A stretch of 64,000 nucleotides of DNA from an uncultured Jannaschia sp. (GTDB lineage Bacteria > Pseudomonadota > Alphaproteobacteria > Rhodobacterales > Rhodobacteraceae). Of the stretch, positions 52,148 to 62,172 are shown piece by piece. The stretch spans positions 285,152-349,151 of the forward strand of contig CANLTZ010000004.1 in assembly GCA_947494145.1 (NCBI GenBank), in the 5' to 3' direction. The position numbers were made by a program, and so were the translations under genes. Positions within the stretch are counted from its first letter, which is position 1, and each line of letters starts with the position of its first letter. Under the pieces are notes generated by a model, which did no database searches, was not told the DNA's origin, and saw only the letters and a program-made list of their open reading frames with translations.

Positions 52148-54397
52148 TCAGTTGCTTTCCATCCGCGACAGCGCAACCAATGCCTGCCCAAATGCCAAGC
52201 CACCGTCATTTGCCGGGACCGCGCCGGGCAAGCAAAGCGTCATATCGGATAGGTTTTCGGCGATCCGCTCCAGAAGGTGGACGTTCTGAAAGCATCCACC
52301 AGACAAGGCCACGGTGTCGGTTCCGGAAGCCTCTGCGCAGGACCGGACGCAAGCCGAAAAGGCATCGGCGACAAAGCCATGGAACCGATTGGCGATAATC
52401 GAGGCGTCGATGCCCCGTCGCAGGTCGTCCGCCAGCGCGACGAACATCGGTGCCGGGTCGATCACCTGGCCGTCGATTGTGTACGGGTAGCTGCCAGTTT
52501 CCGTCGCGCCTTCGGATAGCGCTTGCAGCAGCATCGCTGCCTCTCCCTCGTAGCTCTGCCGGTCCGCGGTGAGTCCAAGGCAGGCCGCCACCGCATCGAA
52601 CAGCCTCCCAGCCGAAGTCGACGCCGGGGCGTTAAACCCGGAGCGGGCCGCGCTTCGAATGATATCGACGGGTTTTGAGGCAAAGAGTGTTTCGACAAGC
52701 GGGGACAACCCCGCTTGATCCAGGCGGACGATAGCGTTTCGCCATGGCTCCGATTGCGCCTTGTCGCCGCCGACCAAGGGCGCGGGCTTCAGGAAGCCGA
52801 CGCGCTCGACCTCTGCGTAATTGCCCAGCAGCACTTCGCCACCCCAGATTGTTCCGTCAGGGCCAAGGCCCAGCCCGTCGAGTACAAGCCCAATGGCCTT
52901 CTCCCCCGACCAGCCAGCTTCGCCCAAAGCAGCTGCCATATGGGCATGATGGTGTTGCACCTCGATGACCGGAAGACCCAGCACCTTCGCCTTTTCGCGC
53001 CCATGGCGGGTCGCGCGAAAGTCGGGATGCAAGTCGACTGCGATAACCTCCGGTCGGTGATCGAAGAAATCGGCCATGTCTTTGTCCGCTTTCAAGAATT
53101 CCTCTGTGCTGAGGGCATCGTCGAGGTCGCCCAAGTGGTTGGACAGCATCGCCTGACCGTTCTTCGTCAAGCAGATCGCCGACTTGAGCTGCCCTCCGAA
53201 TGCAAGGACTTCGCGGGTCGGAAGTCCTTTCGGCACCGGCAAGGTTCCTGGCACCGACCCGCGCGCGCGGCGCAACACCACGGGCTGGTTCAGCGCAATA
53301 ATCTCCACCCCGTCATCCAGGCGTCGTGCGATAGCGCGGTCATGCATCAAGAAGCCGTCTACAAACGCGGAGAGCTTTTCCCGCGCTTCCGCATTTCCAA
53401 TCACCTGGGGTTCGCCCGACAGATTGCCCGAAGTCATGACCAACGGCCCCCGCAACAGGTCGAACAGGAGGTGGTGAAGGGGCGTGTTGGGAAGCATCCA
53501 CCCCAATCGTCGCTGGCCAGGCGCGATATTGTCGGGCAGATCGTACATGGTCTGTCGTTCCAGCAGCAGGATCGGGGCTGCCGTTGCAGTCAGTCTTGCC
53601 CGTTCGAGCGGAGACAGGACTGCAAAAGTCTCAATCACCGTCATTGGCGCCATCAACGCAAATGGCTTGCCCGGTCGCATCTTGCGTCTGCGAAGTTCGG
53701 CTACTGCGGTGGCTTGCGACGCGTCGCAGGCAAGGTGAAACCCGCCCAACCCCTTTATTGCTAGAATACGCCCGTCCCTCAGCCAGTCTGCGGCATTCTC
53801 AAGCGTGCTGTCTTCGATGCGGGTGCCGACCGCGTCCTCAAGCCAAATCCTGGGCCCGCAATCGGGACAAGCAATGGGCTGGGCATGGAAACGGCGGTCG
53901 GATGGGTTGTCGTATTCGCTGCGGCAGGCGGCGCACATTTCGAACGGCGCCATGGTCGTCTGCGCGCGGTCATACGGTAGCCCTTGCAGGATCGTGTAGC
54001 GCGGTCCGCAATTTGTACAATTTGTGAATGGATAGCCGAAACGCCGCTCACCCCGGGTTCGGATTTCATTGAGACAATCGTCGCATGTGGCGGCGTCCGG
54101 TGTGGCCCGGGTTTGCGCCCCTTTGGGGCCGGATTTGGCAATCGCGAAACCTTCGCCGAAATCAGCTTCGAAGTCCTGACTTTCGACGGCATCAATTTCG
54201 GAAAGCGTCGGCGCCTCCTGCACGAGCGCTGCGATGAAAGCGTCAAGCGCGGTGCCCGTGGCAAGTATCAAAACGCCTTCGGCGTCATTGCGGACCTCGC
54301 CCCGGATTCCGAGCCGATTGGCCAATTGCCAAACAAAGGGCCTGAACCCGACCCCTTGCACTTGTCCTCGGACGCGTATTCGCCGTCCTGCGGTCAA
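52148..54397 (-). CDS. hypF: Carbamoyltransferase HypF
   Basis: A 749-residue enzyme that makes the carbamoyl group for the CN ligands. Domains run in order: acylphosphatase ([14 protein letters not shown] near 10), two zinc-finger-like modules (CDDC...CTNC and CAAC...CPDC, about 105-185), a YrdC-like nucleotide domain (200-380) and a Kae1-like carbamoyltransferase ([12 protein letters not shown] near 477 and LSGGCFQN near 705). The ATG overlaps hupV, placing hypF in the hupTUV transcript as in R. capsulatus. Confidence 0.97.
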   Translation of the reverse strand: MTAGRRIRVRGQVQGVGFRPFVWQLANRLGIRGEVRNDAEGVLILATGTALDAFIAALVQEAPTLSEIDAVESQDFEADFGEGFAIAKSGPKGAQTRATPDAATCDDCLNEIRTRGERRFGYPFTNCTNCGPRYTILQGLPYDRAQTTMAPFEMCAACRSEYDNPSDRRFHAQPIACPDCGPRIWLEDAVGTRIEDSTLENAADWLRDGRILAIKGLGGFHLACDASQATAVAELRRRKMRPGKPFALMAPMTVIETFAVLSPLERARLTATAAPILLLERQTMYDLPDNIAPGQRRLGWMLPNTPLHHLLFDLLRGPLVMTSGNLSGEPQVIGNAEAREKLSAFVDGFLMHDRAIARRLDDGVEIIALNQPVVLRRARGSVPGTLPVPKGLPTREVLAFGGQLKSAICLTKNGQAMLSNHLGDLDDALSTEEFLKADKDMADFFDHRPEVIAVDLHPDFRATRHGREKAKVLGLPVIEVQHHHAHMAAALGEAGWSGEKAIGLVLDGLGLGPDGTIWGGEVLLGNYAEVERVGFLKPAPLVGGDKAQSEPWRNAIVRLDQAGLSPLVETLFASKPVDIIRSAARSGFNAPASTSAGRLFDAVAACLGLTADRQSYEGEAAMLLQALSEGATETGSYPYTIDGQVIDPAPMFVALADDLRRGIDASIIANRFHGFVADAFSACVRSCAEASGTDTVALSGGCFQNVHLLERIAENLSDMTLCLPGAVPANDGGLAFGQALVALSRMESN

Positions 54398-55818
54398 TGC
54401 ACCGTGCAGACCATGCAGGGATCGAAACTTCGAACGATGTGCTGGACAGAGAGTGGCGTCTTATCACACGCGGCCACGGGTGCGCCCACAAGCGCGGCCT
54501 CCAGCGGTCCCGGTGCATCATTTTCATCGCGTGGCGAAAAGTTCCAAGTCGTCGGCGCAATGATCTGATAATTCGCGATCCGGCCATCCTCGATGGTCAA
54601 CCAATGCCCAAGAGAGCCCCGCGCCGCTTCCACGAGGCCCGCGCCGCGGCCGTCTTTCGGCACTTCGAATTCCCCCATGAAGCGTTGGGCTGGATCGAGT
54701 GCTGTGACCCATTCCTCTAGCCATATCTGCGTTCGCGCGATTTCTAGAAGGCGCCCGGCAATCCGTGCCGCGACGCCGCCATCCGCGGCCACCGACAATG
54801 CGAGCGGATGCCCGTCCACGATGCCGCGCGCCAACGCGCCAACTTCGGCGGTGAGCCCATCAAGGCGGGGCGCCTTGCACCAGCTATATCCAGTCTCAGA
54901 CATATCTTCGTCTGGATCTGTGTAACCTTCGAATGGATGGGCTGCGGCGCCTGTCATCCAGCTTCGAGACACATGTTCCACGATGCTTGTCGGATCGAAC
55001 GCCCCCATTTGGCCGTCCACCCAAAGACCAGCCCGTGTCGTGCGCCCAGATGCCATGGGATAGGCGCCATAAGACAGGTAACGCCTGGGTCCGACGCCCA
55101 ACCCATCCAACCCCAATTCTTGCGCGGCCCGAAGAAACAAACCAGCATCCCCTGTGCGCCAAGTTGCCAGGTCGGCGCGACTTTCAAGTGCCAGAAAGTC
55201 TTCCAGCGGCGCGCCGAAGAGATGCGCTTCCAAGAACCGGCGAAAGCCCTTCAACGTTGACAGCATGCGCACCCGTTCTGCCGCGGTTGGCGCACGGGTG
55301 ACGCCCGCAGGTTGGATGGCAAGGGTATGCGGCCACTTTCCCCCCAGCACGCCGGTGATGTGAAAAAGCCGCGCCCGCGCATCCAGCGCTGCCTTCTGTG
55401 ACGTGCCCCGAGTTGCGGTGAAACGGGTCACCACCTCGTCATACCAATCATGGCCTTCGTAAGCCGGTCGGGCAAAATCGGGCATAAAGAACAGATAGAA
55501 GTGGGTGATATGGTCCGCGAGGTTTTCGACACCGTGAAGCACTGCCGCGGCCAGCTTCGCCTGTTGCGGCATCTCGACCTTTGCAGCATCCGCAAGCGCC
55601 AGAGCGGCGGCGACCGATTGGCTTATCGAACATATCCCGCAAATCCGGGGCGTTATCGTCAACGCATCCCTTGGGTCGGCCCCGGCCAGCATCTTCTCGA
55701 ACCCGCGAAAGAGCGGTGAGTTGGCGTAAGCGGCTTCCACTGCGCCATCTTGCACATCCAGCCGCACCTCCAGGTCACCTTCGACCCTGTTGAACGGTCC
55801 CACGACAAGTTGGGTCAC
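54394..55818 (-). CDS. hupV: H2-sensing regulatory hydrogenase large subunit HupV
   Basis: A 474-residue large subunit with active-site motifs RICGICSISQ (Cys60, Cys63) and a terminal DPCMVCTVH. Translation stops right after that His, so no protease-cleaved tail exists, the hallmark of regulatory hydrogenases. Together with HupU it senses H2 and controls the kinase HupT. It overlaps hupU and hypF by ATGA. Confidence 0.96.
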   Translation of the reverse strand: MTQLVVGPFNRVEGDLEVRLDVQDGAVEAAYANSPLFRGFEKMLAGADPRDALTITPRICGICSISQSVAAALALADAAKVEMPQQAKLAAAVLHGVENLADHITHFYLFFMPDFARPAYEGHDWYDEVVTRFTATRGTSQKAALDARARLFHITGVLGGKWPHTLAIQPAGVTRAPTAAERVRMLSTLKGFRRFLEAHLFGAPLEDFLALESRADLATWRTGDAGLFLRAAQELGLDGLGVGPRRYLSYGAYPMASGRTTRAGLWVDGQMGAFDPTSIVEHVSRSWMTGAAAHPFEGYTDPDEDMSETGYSWCKAPRLDGLTAEVGALARGIVDGHPLALSVAADGGVAARIAGRLLEIARTQIWLEEWVTALDPAQRFMGEFEVPKDGRGAGLVEAARGSLGHWLTIEDGRIANYQIIAPTTWNFSPRDENDAPGPLEAALVGAPVAACDKTPLSVQHIVRSFDPCMVCTVH

Positions 55819-56807
55819 GGACGTTCCCGCTTCGGTTTTGGCGCGACTTCAATCCGGTCGGCGCTCGCGTTGCGGCTGATCCGGTCGGGCGTTGCGGCTT
55901 TCGACAAAGACGCCAGGGCCATGAACCAAGCTTTCGGCATGTCGGAGGGCAAGCCAACGGGAATACCAGCCACCTTTGGCGTTTCCGTGAAGGCGTGCCG
56001 GGGGTTTTCAAATTCGGGGCTGGTACAAGCGATGCAGGGATAGCCGCCGCGTGTACATGAGCCGCCGCCATTCCAGGTTCGAATGTTACAATCGCCAACG
56101 GCCTGCGTTCCGACGCAGCCGAGATGTTCCATCATGCAGCCCATCTCGGATAGTTTGCGGGCACTGGCTTTGTATTCGTAGAACTCATTTTTCGGGCAGG
56201 CATGGTGGATAAGATGCTCGGCGTAGAATTTCGGCCTCTGCAGGTCGTCCAGCATGTCAGCATCCATCGCCCCCGCTACGATCAGCAGCAGTGTTTCCGT
56301 CACCCAATCGGGATGCGTGGGGCAACCGGCGATGTTGACGACGGGCAGGCCGGACGTGGTTCGAAAATCGGCGGGCAAGACCCCACCCAAAAGACCGCCA
56401 TCATATTGGAGGCCAACTGCACTTGCGGGGTTGCTTCCGGCGGCCGTTATGCCACCGAAGGCAGCACAGGTCCCGACGGCAAGGACATGCTCCGCCAACG
56501 GTGCCAATTCACGCACCCAGTCGAGCATGGGCCGTCCAGTGCCCGACAAGATGTGGTAGCGCCCGGTGCCCTTCGGCCCGGTCACGATCGAGCCTTCGAC
56601 GCATAGAATATCGAGCTTCGCGGCCCCGGACCGAACGTCTTCGAGAAGGGTGCGCGCTTCATCGCCGGTCGCTTCGGAAATCGCGGGATGCCAGAGGATG
56701 TGGATGCCAGCATCTTCCAGCAGATCAAGGACATTGGGGTCTTCGGCGCAAAGAAGCGACATGGTGCAGCCGCCACACCCTGCCGATTGGAGCCACAGCA
56801 GATTCAT
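55815..56807 (-). CDS. hupU: H2-sensing regulatory hydrogenase small subunit HupU
   Basis: A 330-residue iron-sulfur subunit beginning MNLLWLQSAGCGGCTMSLL without a Tat signal or membrane anchor, so it stays in the cytoplasm. Other cluster ligands are in CAAFGG, NIAGCPTHP and the C-terminal CTRGGYPCIACTSPEF. It forms the sensor with HupV. Its start overlaps the hupT stop. Confidence 0.96.
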   Translation of the reverse strand: MNLLWLQSAGCGGCTMSLLCAEDPNVLDLLEDAGIHILWHPAISEATGDEARTLLEDVRSGAAKLDILCVEGSIVTGPKGTGRYHILSGTGRPMLDWVRELAPLAEHVLAVGTCAAFGGITAAGSNPASAVGLQYDGGLLGGVLPADFRTTSGLPVVNIAGCPTHPDWVTETLLLIVAGAMDADMLDDLQRPKFYAEHLIHHACPKNEFYEYKASARKLSEMGCMMEHLGCVGTQAVGDCNIRTWNGGGSCTRGGYPCIACTSPEFENPRHAFTETPKVAGIPVGLPSDMPKAWFMALASLSKAATPDRISRNASADRIEVAPKPKRERP

Positions 56808-58129
56808 TCAACGTCTCCCAACGGCAAGGCGAGGCGGAAGGTGGTGCCGGGTTCCACATTGATATGGGTCAGGCTGCCACCATGTTCTTCGGCGATCTTG
56901 TTGGATATCGACAAGCCCAACCCAGTCCCCTCACCCACTGGTTTTGTCGTGAAGAACGGATCGAAAATGGATGATGCGGTTTCGGCTTCGATACCCGGGC
57001 CATTGTCTGTCACGGTCAGAATGGCCTGGCCGTCCTCAATCCCTGCCCACAGAACGATTTCGGCATTTTCCTGCCCCCGAAGCGCATCAATTGCATTCTG
57101 TAGAAGGTTCATCACGATCTGCTGGATATGCCCTGGGTTTCCGTGAACGGTCAGTTCCGAAAGGCCCTCGAACCGCATCTCGACCTGCGCTTTCGATCCA
57201 CGAATAACCCACCTTGCCGCTACGCGTGCCGCTTCCACAAGATCGTATCTTTCACGGGTTGCTGTCCCCGCGACCGACAGGCGACGAAGGTCGGCGACGA
57301 TGTCGCGCACCCGTTCCGCCCCTTCGCGCGCACCATCAATCGCGGCGCGAAGGTTCTTCAACTCACGGTCCAGCTTTAGCTGTCGCCTAAGCGCGACCAG
57401 CTCGTCGCGCGGGGCCCCGCCTTCGACACGCTCGAAGTACTCTTCGAAGCGCATGATGTATTTCTCAAGCGCATGGGCATTCGCATAGACGAAACTGATG
57501 GGGTTGTTCAGCTCATGCGCGACCCCGGCCAGAAGGCGGCCGAGTGATGCAAGCTTTTCGTTTCGAACAAGCTGCGACTGTGCCTCCTTCAGGCTGTGAT
57601 GGCTGACCTCCAACTCGGAATAGGCACGGCGCAGTTCCCCCAAGGGTCGGCCTACGATGACGGCGCCGATCATTCGCTCACGATCATCAATGCGCGCGGT
57701 GATCGACATTTCATAGGGTTCCGGGGTTTCCATTGCCCTTAGCGTCGCTTCGAAGCGAGCGGGTTCTCTGGAAAATCGGAGGGCGTCCAGTTCTCTGTGA
57801 AGGCGGTCGGTGCTGTCGCCTTCGAACAAAGCGCCCGCGTCCATTCCGATCAGATCGTCTCCGGCGAGGCCGGTCACATCCATGAGCGACTGGCTCACCT
57901 CTTCGATGACGCCAGCCCGCCCGACCACGACCATGATATCGCTGACGGATGACAGGATCGACGCCAAGAACCGGCGGAATTCATGCAGGGTTTCGTTCTG
58001 TTCTTCCAGTAGAGCTTGATGCGAGACGAGTTCGGAATAGGCGACATCGACCGCGGCCAAGACCTCGAACCAGGCCTTATCCGTGAATTGCGGATCGGGT
58101 GTCGCGTCGAATTCGATCGATTTTGCCAT
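56804..58129 (-). CDS. hupT: Hydrogenase sensor histidine kinase HupT
   Basis: The 441-residue soluble kinase has an N-terminal coiled/PAS-type sensor region (about 50-180), the phospho-acceptor box GVAHELNNPISFVYANAHALEKY near 206, and ATPase boxes NLLQNAIDAL, VTDNGPGI and GEGTGLGLSIS. In the absence of H2 it phosphorylates HupR, which shuts off hupSL. It is first in the hupTUV-hypF transcript. The start is at 58129; about 110 bp separate it from the TetR gene. Confidence 0.95.
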   Translation of the reverse strand: MAKSIEFDATPDPQFTDKAWFEVLAAVDVAYSELVSHQALLEEQNETLHEFRRFLASILSSVSDIMVVVGRAGVIEEVSQSLMDVTGLAGDDLIGMDAGALFEGDSTDRLHRELDALRFSREPARFEATLRAMETPEPYEMSITARIDDRERMIGAVIVGRPLGELRRAYSELEVSHHSLKEAQSQLVRNEKLASLGRLLAGVAHELNNPISFVYANAHALEKYIMRFEEYFERVEGGAPRDELVALRRQLKLDRELKNLRAAIDGAREGAERVRDIVADLRRLSVAGTATRERYDLVEAARVAARWVIRGSKAQVEMRFEGLSELTVHGNPGHIQQIVMNLLQNAIDALRGQENAEIVLWAGIEDGQAILTVTDNGPGIEAETASSIFDPFFTTKPVGEGTGLGLSISNKIAEEHGGSLTHINVEPGTTFRLALPLGDVE

Positions 58130-58239
58130 TCGATTGCCTGGCCTTAGCGTAGCCGACGATCAAAGCCCGCGGAAGGGGCCGCTTGCGCCTGTGTGTTGCA
58201 GCGACCCGATGATGGCCACACGGATTGTGTCAGGTCCAG

Positions 58240-58848
58240 CTATAGCGTCTTTGCGGCCTGAGTGGGGGCCGGACCAAGGACCACCATGGCCAAATCGGCG
58301 ATCTGGTGTAGGGCCGAGACGTCCCCTGTCACCCGCGCTGTGGCGCCTATGGCGCGGCTTTGGGCAACAAAGAACCGTGCCAACGCCAGTGGGTCGGCGT
58401 CGGGTGCGAGCTGGCCATCCGCTTCGGCCTGCCGAAAGCGATCATAAAGCGCCTGTTCCTGCTGCGCGAAGGCTCGTTGGACATGGCGGCGAATGCGGAT
58501 TCCGCGTTCATCGCTTCCCATGGAAGCGAGAACCAGGAAGCAGCCGCATCCAGCATCGGTTTGCGTGACTGTTTCGATGAAGATTGTCAGGCCATCGCGT
58601 AGCGCACGGCGGATATCCGACTGCGCGAGGGCTGCCGCCCAGCGCTCACCGGACTGATTGAGGTATCGATCCAGCGCTGCCAGAAAAAGCGTTTCCTTGT
58701 CACGAAACGCCCCGTAAAGCGACCCGCGGCCAAGTCCGGTCGCATCGGTCAGGTCTTGAATGGACGTTCCGTCATAGCCGTGGTGCCAGAACGCATTGAG
58801 CGAGCGCTGCAAAACCTGATCGGTATCGAATTTCCGGGTACCCGCCAT
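58240..58848 (-). CDS. TetR-family transcriptional regulator
   Basis: A 202-residue repressor-type protein with an N-terminal HTH (GTSIQDLTDATGLGRGSLYGAFRDKETLF, about 26-54) and a C-terminal ligand domain containing several Cys (DAGCGCFLV). The start at 58848 (MAGTRKF) is the usual N-terminus of this subgroup; an ATG six codons upstream is possible. It is last in a minus-strand set with a GST and a tautomerase-like gene, and it probably controls them and the divergent dioxygenase through the palindrome at 60535-60563. Confidence 0.88.
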   Translation of the reverse strand: MAGTRKFDTDQVLQRSLNAFWHHGYDGTSIQDLTDATGLGRGSLYGAFRDKETLFLAALDRYLNQSGERWAAALAQSDIRRALRDGLTIFIETVTQTDAGCGCFLVLASMGSDERGIRIRRHVQRAFAQQEQALYDRFRQAEADGQLAPDADPLALARFFVAQSRAIGATARVTGDVSALHQIADLAMVVLGPAPTQAAKTL

Positions 58849-58923
58849 CGCTGTGTCTTTCACCATGATTGACCGGACAGTCGCCTTGATATCGGTCAGG
58901 CTGGACGAAACGCAAGGTGGCAG

Positions 58924-59250
58924 TCACTGGGTCGTCTCGACATCAACCGAAACAATGCCACCCGGAATAACCGGGAGGCCGCGAAACGACAGCCGGCCAC
59001 CTGGCGTGCTAAGGATATCTGCAAGGGCGCGCCCGAAGGTTGCAATGGCGTCTTCGGGGCGATCACCGTTCCTAAGGTAAAGCAGTTCGGCATAGATCGC
59101 GCTGGTCTTGTTACCGGCCATCATTGGAAGAAGCATCACATTCGGACGGGACGCGCCGAGAGGACGGACCATGAGGTCCGTCACTCGATCTAGCTGGGCC
59201 TGAACATGGGAGACCTGCGCGTGATCGACATTGAGGGTCAGATTGGGCAT
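58924..59250 (-). CDS. Tautomerase-like small protein
   Basis: A 108-residue protein beginning MPNLTLNVD. A Pro directly after the initiator Met is the catalytic feature of the tautomerase superfamily, and the length fits an MIF/CHMI-like member. It lies nine bases after the LinD-like GST gene in an aromatic degradation patch. Homology is read from the N-terminus and context only. The alternative start three codons upstream would hide the Pro and is disfavoured. Confidence 0.55.
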   Translation of the reverse strand: MPNLTLNVDHAQVSHVQAQLDRVTDLMVRPLGASRPNVMLLPMMAGNKTSAIYAELLYLRNGDRPEDAIATFGRALADILSTPGGRLSFRGLPVIPGGIVSVDVETTQ

Positions 59251-59259
59251 CGCAGGCAC

Positions 59260-60300
59260 TCAGCGCAGATGGGCGATTGTGTCGCCAGGCGGATGCCCCG
59301 GCCAGTCGATGGCCCCAGCCCGGATCGAGGGCAATGCAAAGGCCGCGTCGACAAAGGCTGCGACGGCAGGCATTTCTGCCCACATCCAGCCGTAGCCGAG
59401 ATACAGAAGCCGGAAGAGACTGACACCCCAGAAGATATCGGCCAGCGTCACATCTTGGCCCGCGACCCATGGGCCGTTGCTTTGCTGCAGAACGGCATCA
59501 AGGACGGCCACGGCCTCAGCGGTCGTGGTGATAATCCCCTTCATGGCCGCCGGGTCGTGGACAAAGGAACGCCCGGCTTCTTCCTTCACGAGTTTCTGTT
59601 CATAGGCTGGACGAAGCGGTGAATCTGACGGCAGTCCATCTAGACGCGCTTGGACCTGTTCGATCTTGCGCGTATGGGCGTCTTTCATCCCTGCTTGGAT
59701 CGGCGGCGGCCGGTGATCGCCATCGGGATTGGGTCCATAGAACAGACCGGCCATGGGCAGCGTATCCACGCGTTCCACCTCACCCATGACCAAGGTGTGA
59801 TGCACGTCCGGGATAAGGCGGCCGCCCGACAGGCTGTCAGCGTGAAGCGCGATGAGACGGCTGTCGGCGACAACCTCTCCGGCGTCATGGTCCACCAGGG
59901 TTGGTACCACCAGGGGGTCGAAGCCTTCACCGACGGTGCCCGTCGCGCCGGTGTAGCCCGCGACCATCTTCGTCGCACCAGCCAGAGGCGAAGCCATGCG
60001 CAGGGCGACATAGTCTGGCTGATAGTTTTCGTTCAGGGGCGGCATGATGACCAGTTCGTTGCTGGCGAAGGTCTGGCCTGCTTCCAGTAACGCGGCGCGC
60101 GATTTTTGTGAGCAGATCGACATCACGAAGTGGAAAAGTTCCAGCCGGGGCGGCGGGGCATCCTCATCCCGAGGACGATCCGGCATTGGATGGTCTGGGC
60201 CGACGATGGTCCGTCGCGCGGCGTCGCCGACCGCGTTGAGACGTGCGGCACGGGCCAAGGAGAGCGTATCGGGGCGGGGGTCGGCGGCATGGGTGTTCAT
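59260..60300 (-). CDS. Glutathione S-transferase, LinD-like reductive dechlorinase type
   Basis: A 346-residue long GST. The thioredoxin-fold start LELFHFVMSICSQKSRAALLEAG near 58 has the Ser-x-Cys active site seen in chlorohydroquinone reductive dechlorinases (LinD/PcpC type). The C-terminal domain includes VAGQDVTLADIFWGVSLFRL near 280. Such enzymes remove chlorine from chlorinated hydroquinones using glutathione. The start at 60300 follows GAGGAG. It is divergent from the ring-cleavage dioxygenase. Substrate is inferred. Confidence 0.75.
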   Translation of the reverse strand: MNTHAADPRPDTLSLARAARLNAVGDAARRTIVGPDHPMPDRPRDEDAPPPRLELFHFVMSICSQKSRAALLEAGQTFASNELVIMPPLNENYQPDYVALRMASPLAGATKMVAGYTGATGTVGEGFDPLVVPTLVDHDAGEVVADSRLIALHADSLSGGRLIPDVHHTLVMGEVERVDTLPMAGLFYGPNPDGDHRPPPIQAGMKDAHTRKIEQVQARLDGLPSDSPLRPAYEQKLVKEEAGRSFVHDPAAMKGIITTTAEAVAVLDAVLQQSNGPWVAGQDVTLADIFWGVSLFRLLYLGYGWMWAEMPAVAAFVDAAFALPSIRAGAIDWPGHPPGDTIAHLR

Positions 60301-60534
60301 CGGAATTCTCCTCTGAGCGCGCGGCGGGGCACCGCAATCGAAGCGACGTTCTTGGGCTAGCCGAAACAAGATGTTCATGCTGCCGTGGCACATATGGTTG
60401 GCTAAATTGTAACGATCAGTCAAATATAAAGCGTCAAGATTTGTGCACAGTACATGTGCGACTGCTCTGACTTCCCTTCAATCAAATGGATGACAACCTC
60501 AGGTCTAAGCAACAACCGGAGTCTCTCACGACTA
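60301..60534. other. Divergent promoter region of the aromatic gene patch
   Basis: No gene is visible. The region is AT-richer than its surroundings, as expected for promoters of the GST (minus) and dioxygenase (plus) units. No clear -35/-10 pair was identified. Confidence 0.35.
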
Positions 60535-60563
60535 TGGACCAATAATATGGACTTATCGGTCCA
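60535..60563. promoter_or_regulatory. 29-bp palindrome, candidate TetR operator
   Basis: TGGACCAATAA (60535-60545) and TTATCGGTCCA (60553-60563) form an 11-bp inverted repeat with one mismatch around a seven-base centre. It lies between the divergent GST and dioxygenase genes and resembles operators bound by TetR dimers. The TetR regulator at 58240-58848 is the obvious candidate ligand. Confidence 0.5.
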
Positions 60564-60593
60564 CTATCTTGATGCGTGTCGGAGGATGTTCAA

Positions 60594-60653
60594 ATGACCA
60601 CGCCGCTTTGGCCTAATCGTCTCATCCCCGGATTTTCGTCTCGCAGCCGATAG
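60594..60653 (+). CDS. Possible 19-residue ORF before the dioxygenase gene
   Basis: An ATG preceded by GGAGGATGTTCAA opens a 19-codon frame (starting MTTPLWPNRL) that ends 36 bases before the dioxygenase start. It could be a leader peptide or a gene remnant. No homologue is recognised. Confidence 0.25.
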   Translation: MTTPLWPNRLIPGFSSRSR

Positions 60654-60689
60654 GTCGCCCGGCCACAAACCTCAATCAGGAGACCCGCC

Positions 60690-61613
60690 ATGAGTAACGC
60701 AGCAAAAACCACCCCCGATATGATCACGGACATCACATTGGCGGAATACGCACAGGCGGCTGACCCCCGGATGCGCGCGGTGTTGGCAAGTCTGATCAAA
60801 CATCTGCACGCCTTCGCCAAAGACGTGAATTTAAAACCTGACGAGCTTCTACAAGCGGCCGAATTCCTAACCTGGGGCGGCAAAATCAGCGACGAGAAGC
60901 GGCATGAGTTCATCCTGATGTCAGACACGCTGGGCCTGACCATGTTGGTCGAGACCATGGCCGATGACCTGCCCGAAGGCGCGTTCGAGCCGTCGGTGCT
61001 CGGGCCGTTCTACCGAGAGGGCAGCCCTTGGATCGAGCATTTCGACACGATCTCGCGCGGCGAGAATGACGGGGTGCCCTGCCTGGTCGAAGGCAAGGTG
61101 ACCCATCTGGACGGCACGCCTGTGGCGGGGGCGGAGTTGGACATCTGGCAGACCAATAACAACGGTCTCTATGAAAACGTCGACCCAGATCAACCCGACT
61201 ACAATTTGCGTGGCCGCCTGAAGACCCGCGAAGACGGCAGCTATTCCTTCTGGACCGTCCGCCCCGAAGCCTACCCAATCCCCATTGACGGGCCCGTGGG
61301 CGCGCTGTTGGAGGCGGGTGGACGGCACAACATGCGCCCGGCCCATATTCACTTTATCGTCTCGGCGCCGGGCCTGAAGACGGTCGTGTCCGAGATCTTC
61401 GATGCTGAAGACAAGTGGCTATCGGGCGATGCGGTGTTCGGGGTCAAGGATAGCCTGAAGGTCACTTTCACCGCTGCGGATGAGCCCGAAACCGCCGCAC
61501 AGCACAACAAGCCCAACCCCTTCGTACGGATGACCTACAATTTCCGCCTCGTGGAAGGCGAGCGGGCCAAGGTTTCCTTCTCGACCGGCGCGACCAAGCG
61601 GGCGGCGGGATGA
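60690..61613 (+). CDS. Hydroxyquinol/catechol 1,2-dioxygenase (intradiol ring cleavage)
   Basis: A 307-residue non-haem Fe(III) enzyme. The N-terminal helical linker domain (about 15-110) is followed by the catalytic sandwich. The Fe ligands are visible: Tyr in NNNGLYENV near 167, Tyr in RPEAYPIPIDGP near 198, and two His in RPAHIHF near 225. The sequence resembles hydroxyquinol 1,2-dioxygenases more than catechol dioxygenases, giving maleylacetate. It has an AGGAG ribosome-binding site. The stop overlaps a maleylacetate reductase pseudogene by ATGA. Confidence 0.88.
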   Translation: MSNAAKTTPDMITDITLAEYAQAADPRMRAVLASLIKHLHAFAKDVNLKPDELLQAAEFLTWGGKISDEKRHEFILMSDTLGLTMLVETMADDLPEGAFEPSVLGPFYREGSPWIEHFDTISRGENDGVPCLVEGKVTHLDGTPVAGAELDIWQTNNNGLYENVDPDQPDYNLRGRLKTREDGSYSFWTVRPEAYPIPIDGPVGALLEAGGRHNMRPAHIHFIVSAPGLKTVVSEIFDAEDKWLSGDAVFGVKDSLKVTFTAADEPETAAQHNKPNPFVRMTYNFRLVEGERAKVSFSTGATKRAAG

Positions 61614-62111
61614 CCCCCTTCACCTATCAAGCCGCGCCAATGCGGGACGTCTTCGGGGTGGGTCGCCGGGCGGAGGCCGCCGCCGAGTTGGAGCGGCTGG
61701 GCGCTAAGCGGGTCCTGCTGCTTTCGACGCCGGAACAGGAAAGCGATGGGCGCGCCCTATCCGACACGTTGAAGCGATTTATCGGCAGGTGTATTCCCAG
61801 GCACCACCATGCACACGCCAACGGATGTGACGGCCAAGGCGATGGAGGTCGTCACCGACACCGGGGCGGCGCCAGAGGCCATAGCTCGTGTCGCCTGTGC
61901 CCTAGGCAACGAAGACGGCCCAAATCCGGCCGCACGCCCTGATACGCAAGATCAACAGGCAGACCTTGCTATGCGATTTCGGCGTGGCAAAGTCCGATCT
62001 GGACAGGGCCGCCGATATCGCAGTCCAGAAACCCTATTGGAATCCCGCCCGGTCAACCGCGACGGCGTCAGGGCGATTTTGCAGATCGTCGAGGAAGGGT
62101 CTGCCCCTTAA
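61610..62111 (+). pseudogene. Maleylacetate reductase pseudogene
   Basis: The N-terminus (FTYQAAPMRDVFGVGRR...AKRVLLLSTPEQ) and C-terminus (FGVAKSDLDRAADIAVQKPYW, then RPVNRDGVRAILQIVEEG in another frame) of an iron-type alcohol dehydrogenase of the maleylacetate reductase family are present. The middle is missing and the pieces are out of frame. Only about 500 bp remain of an expected 1,050. The His metal ligands in the centre are lost, so the product cannot work. It is translationally coupled to the dioxygenase in the ancestral design. Confidence 0.82.
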
Positions 62112-62172
62112 GGTCCGCTGCGTGTGGGAGGGTCCGGAAAACGCCATTGCACCTCAAAGGGAGCGCCACATC

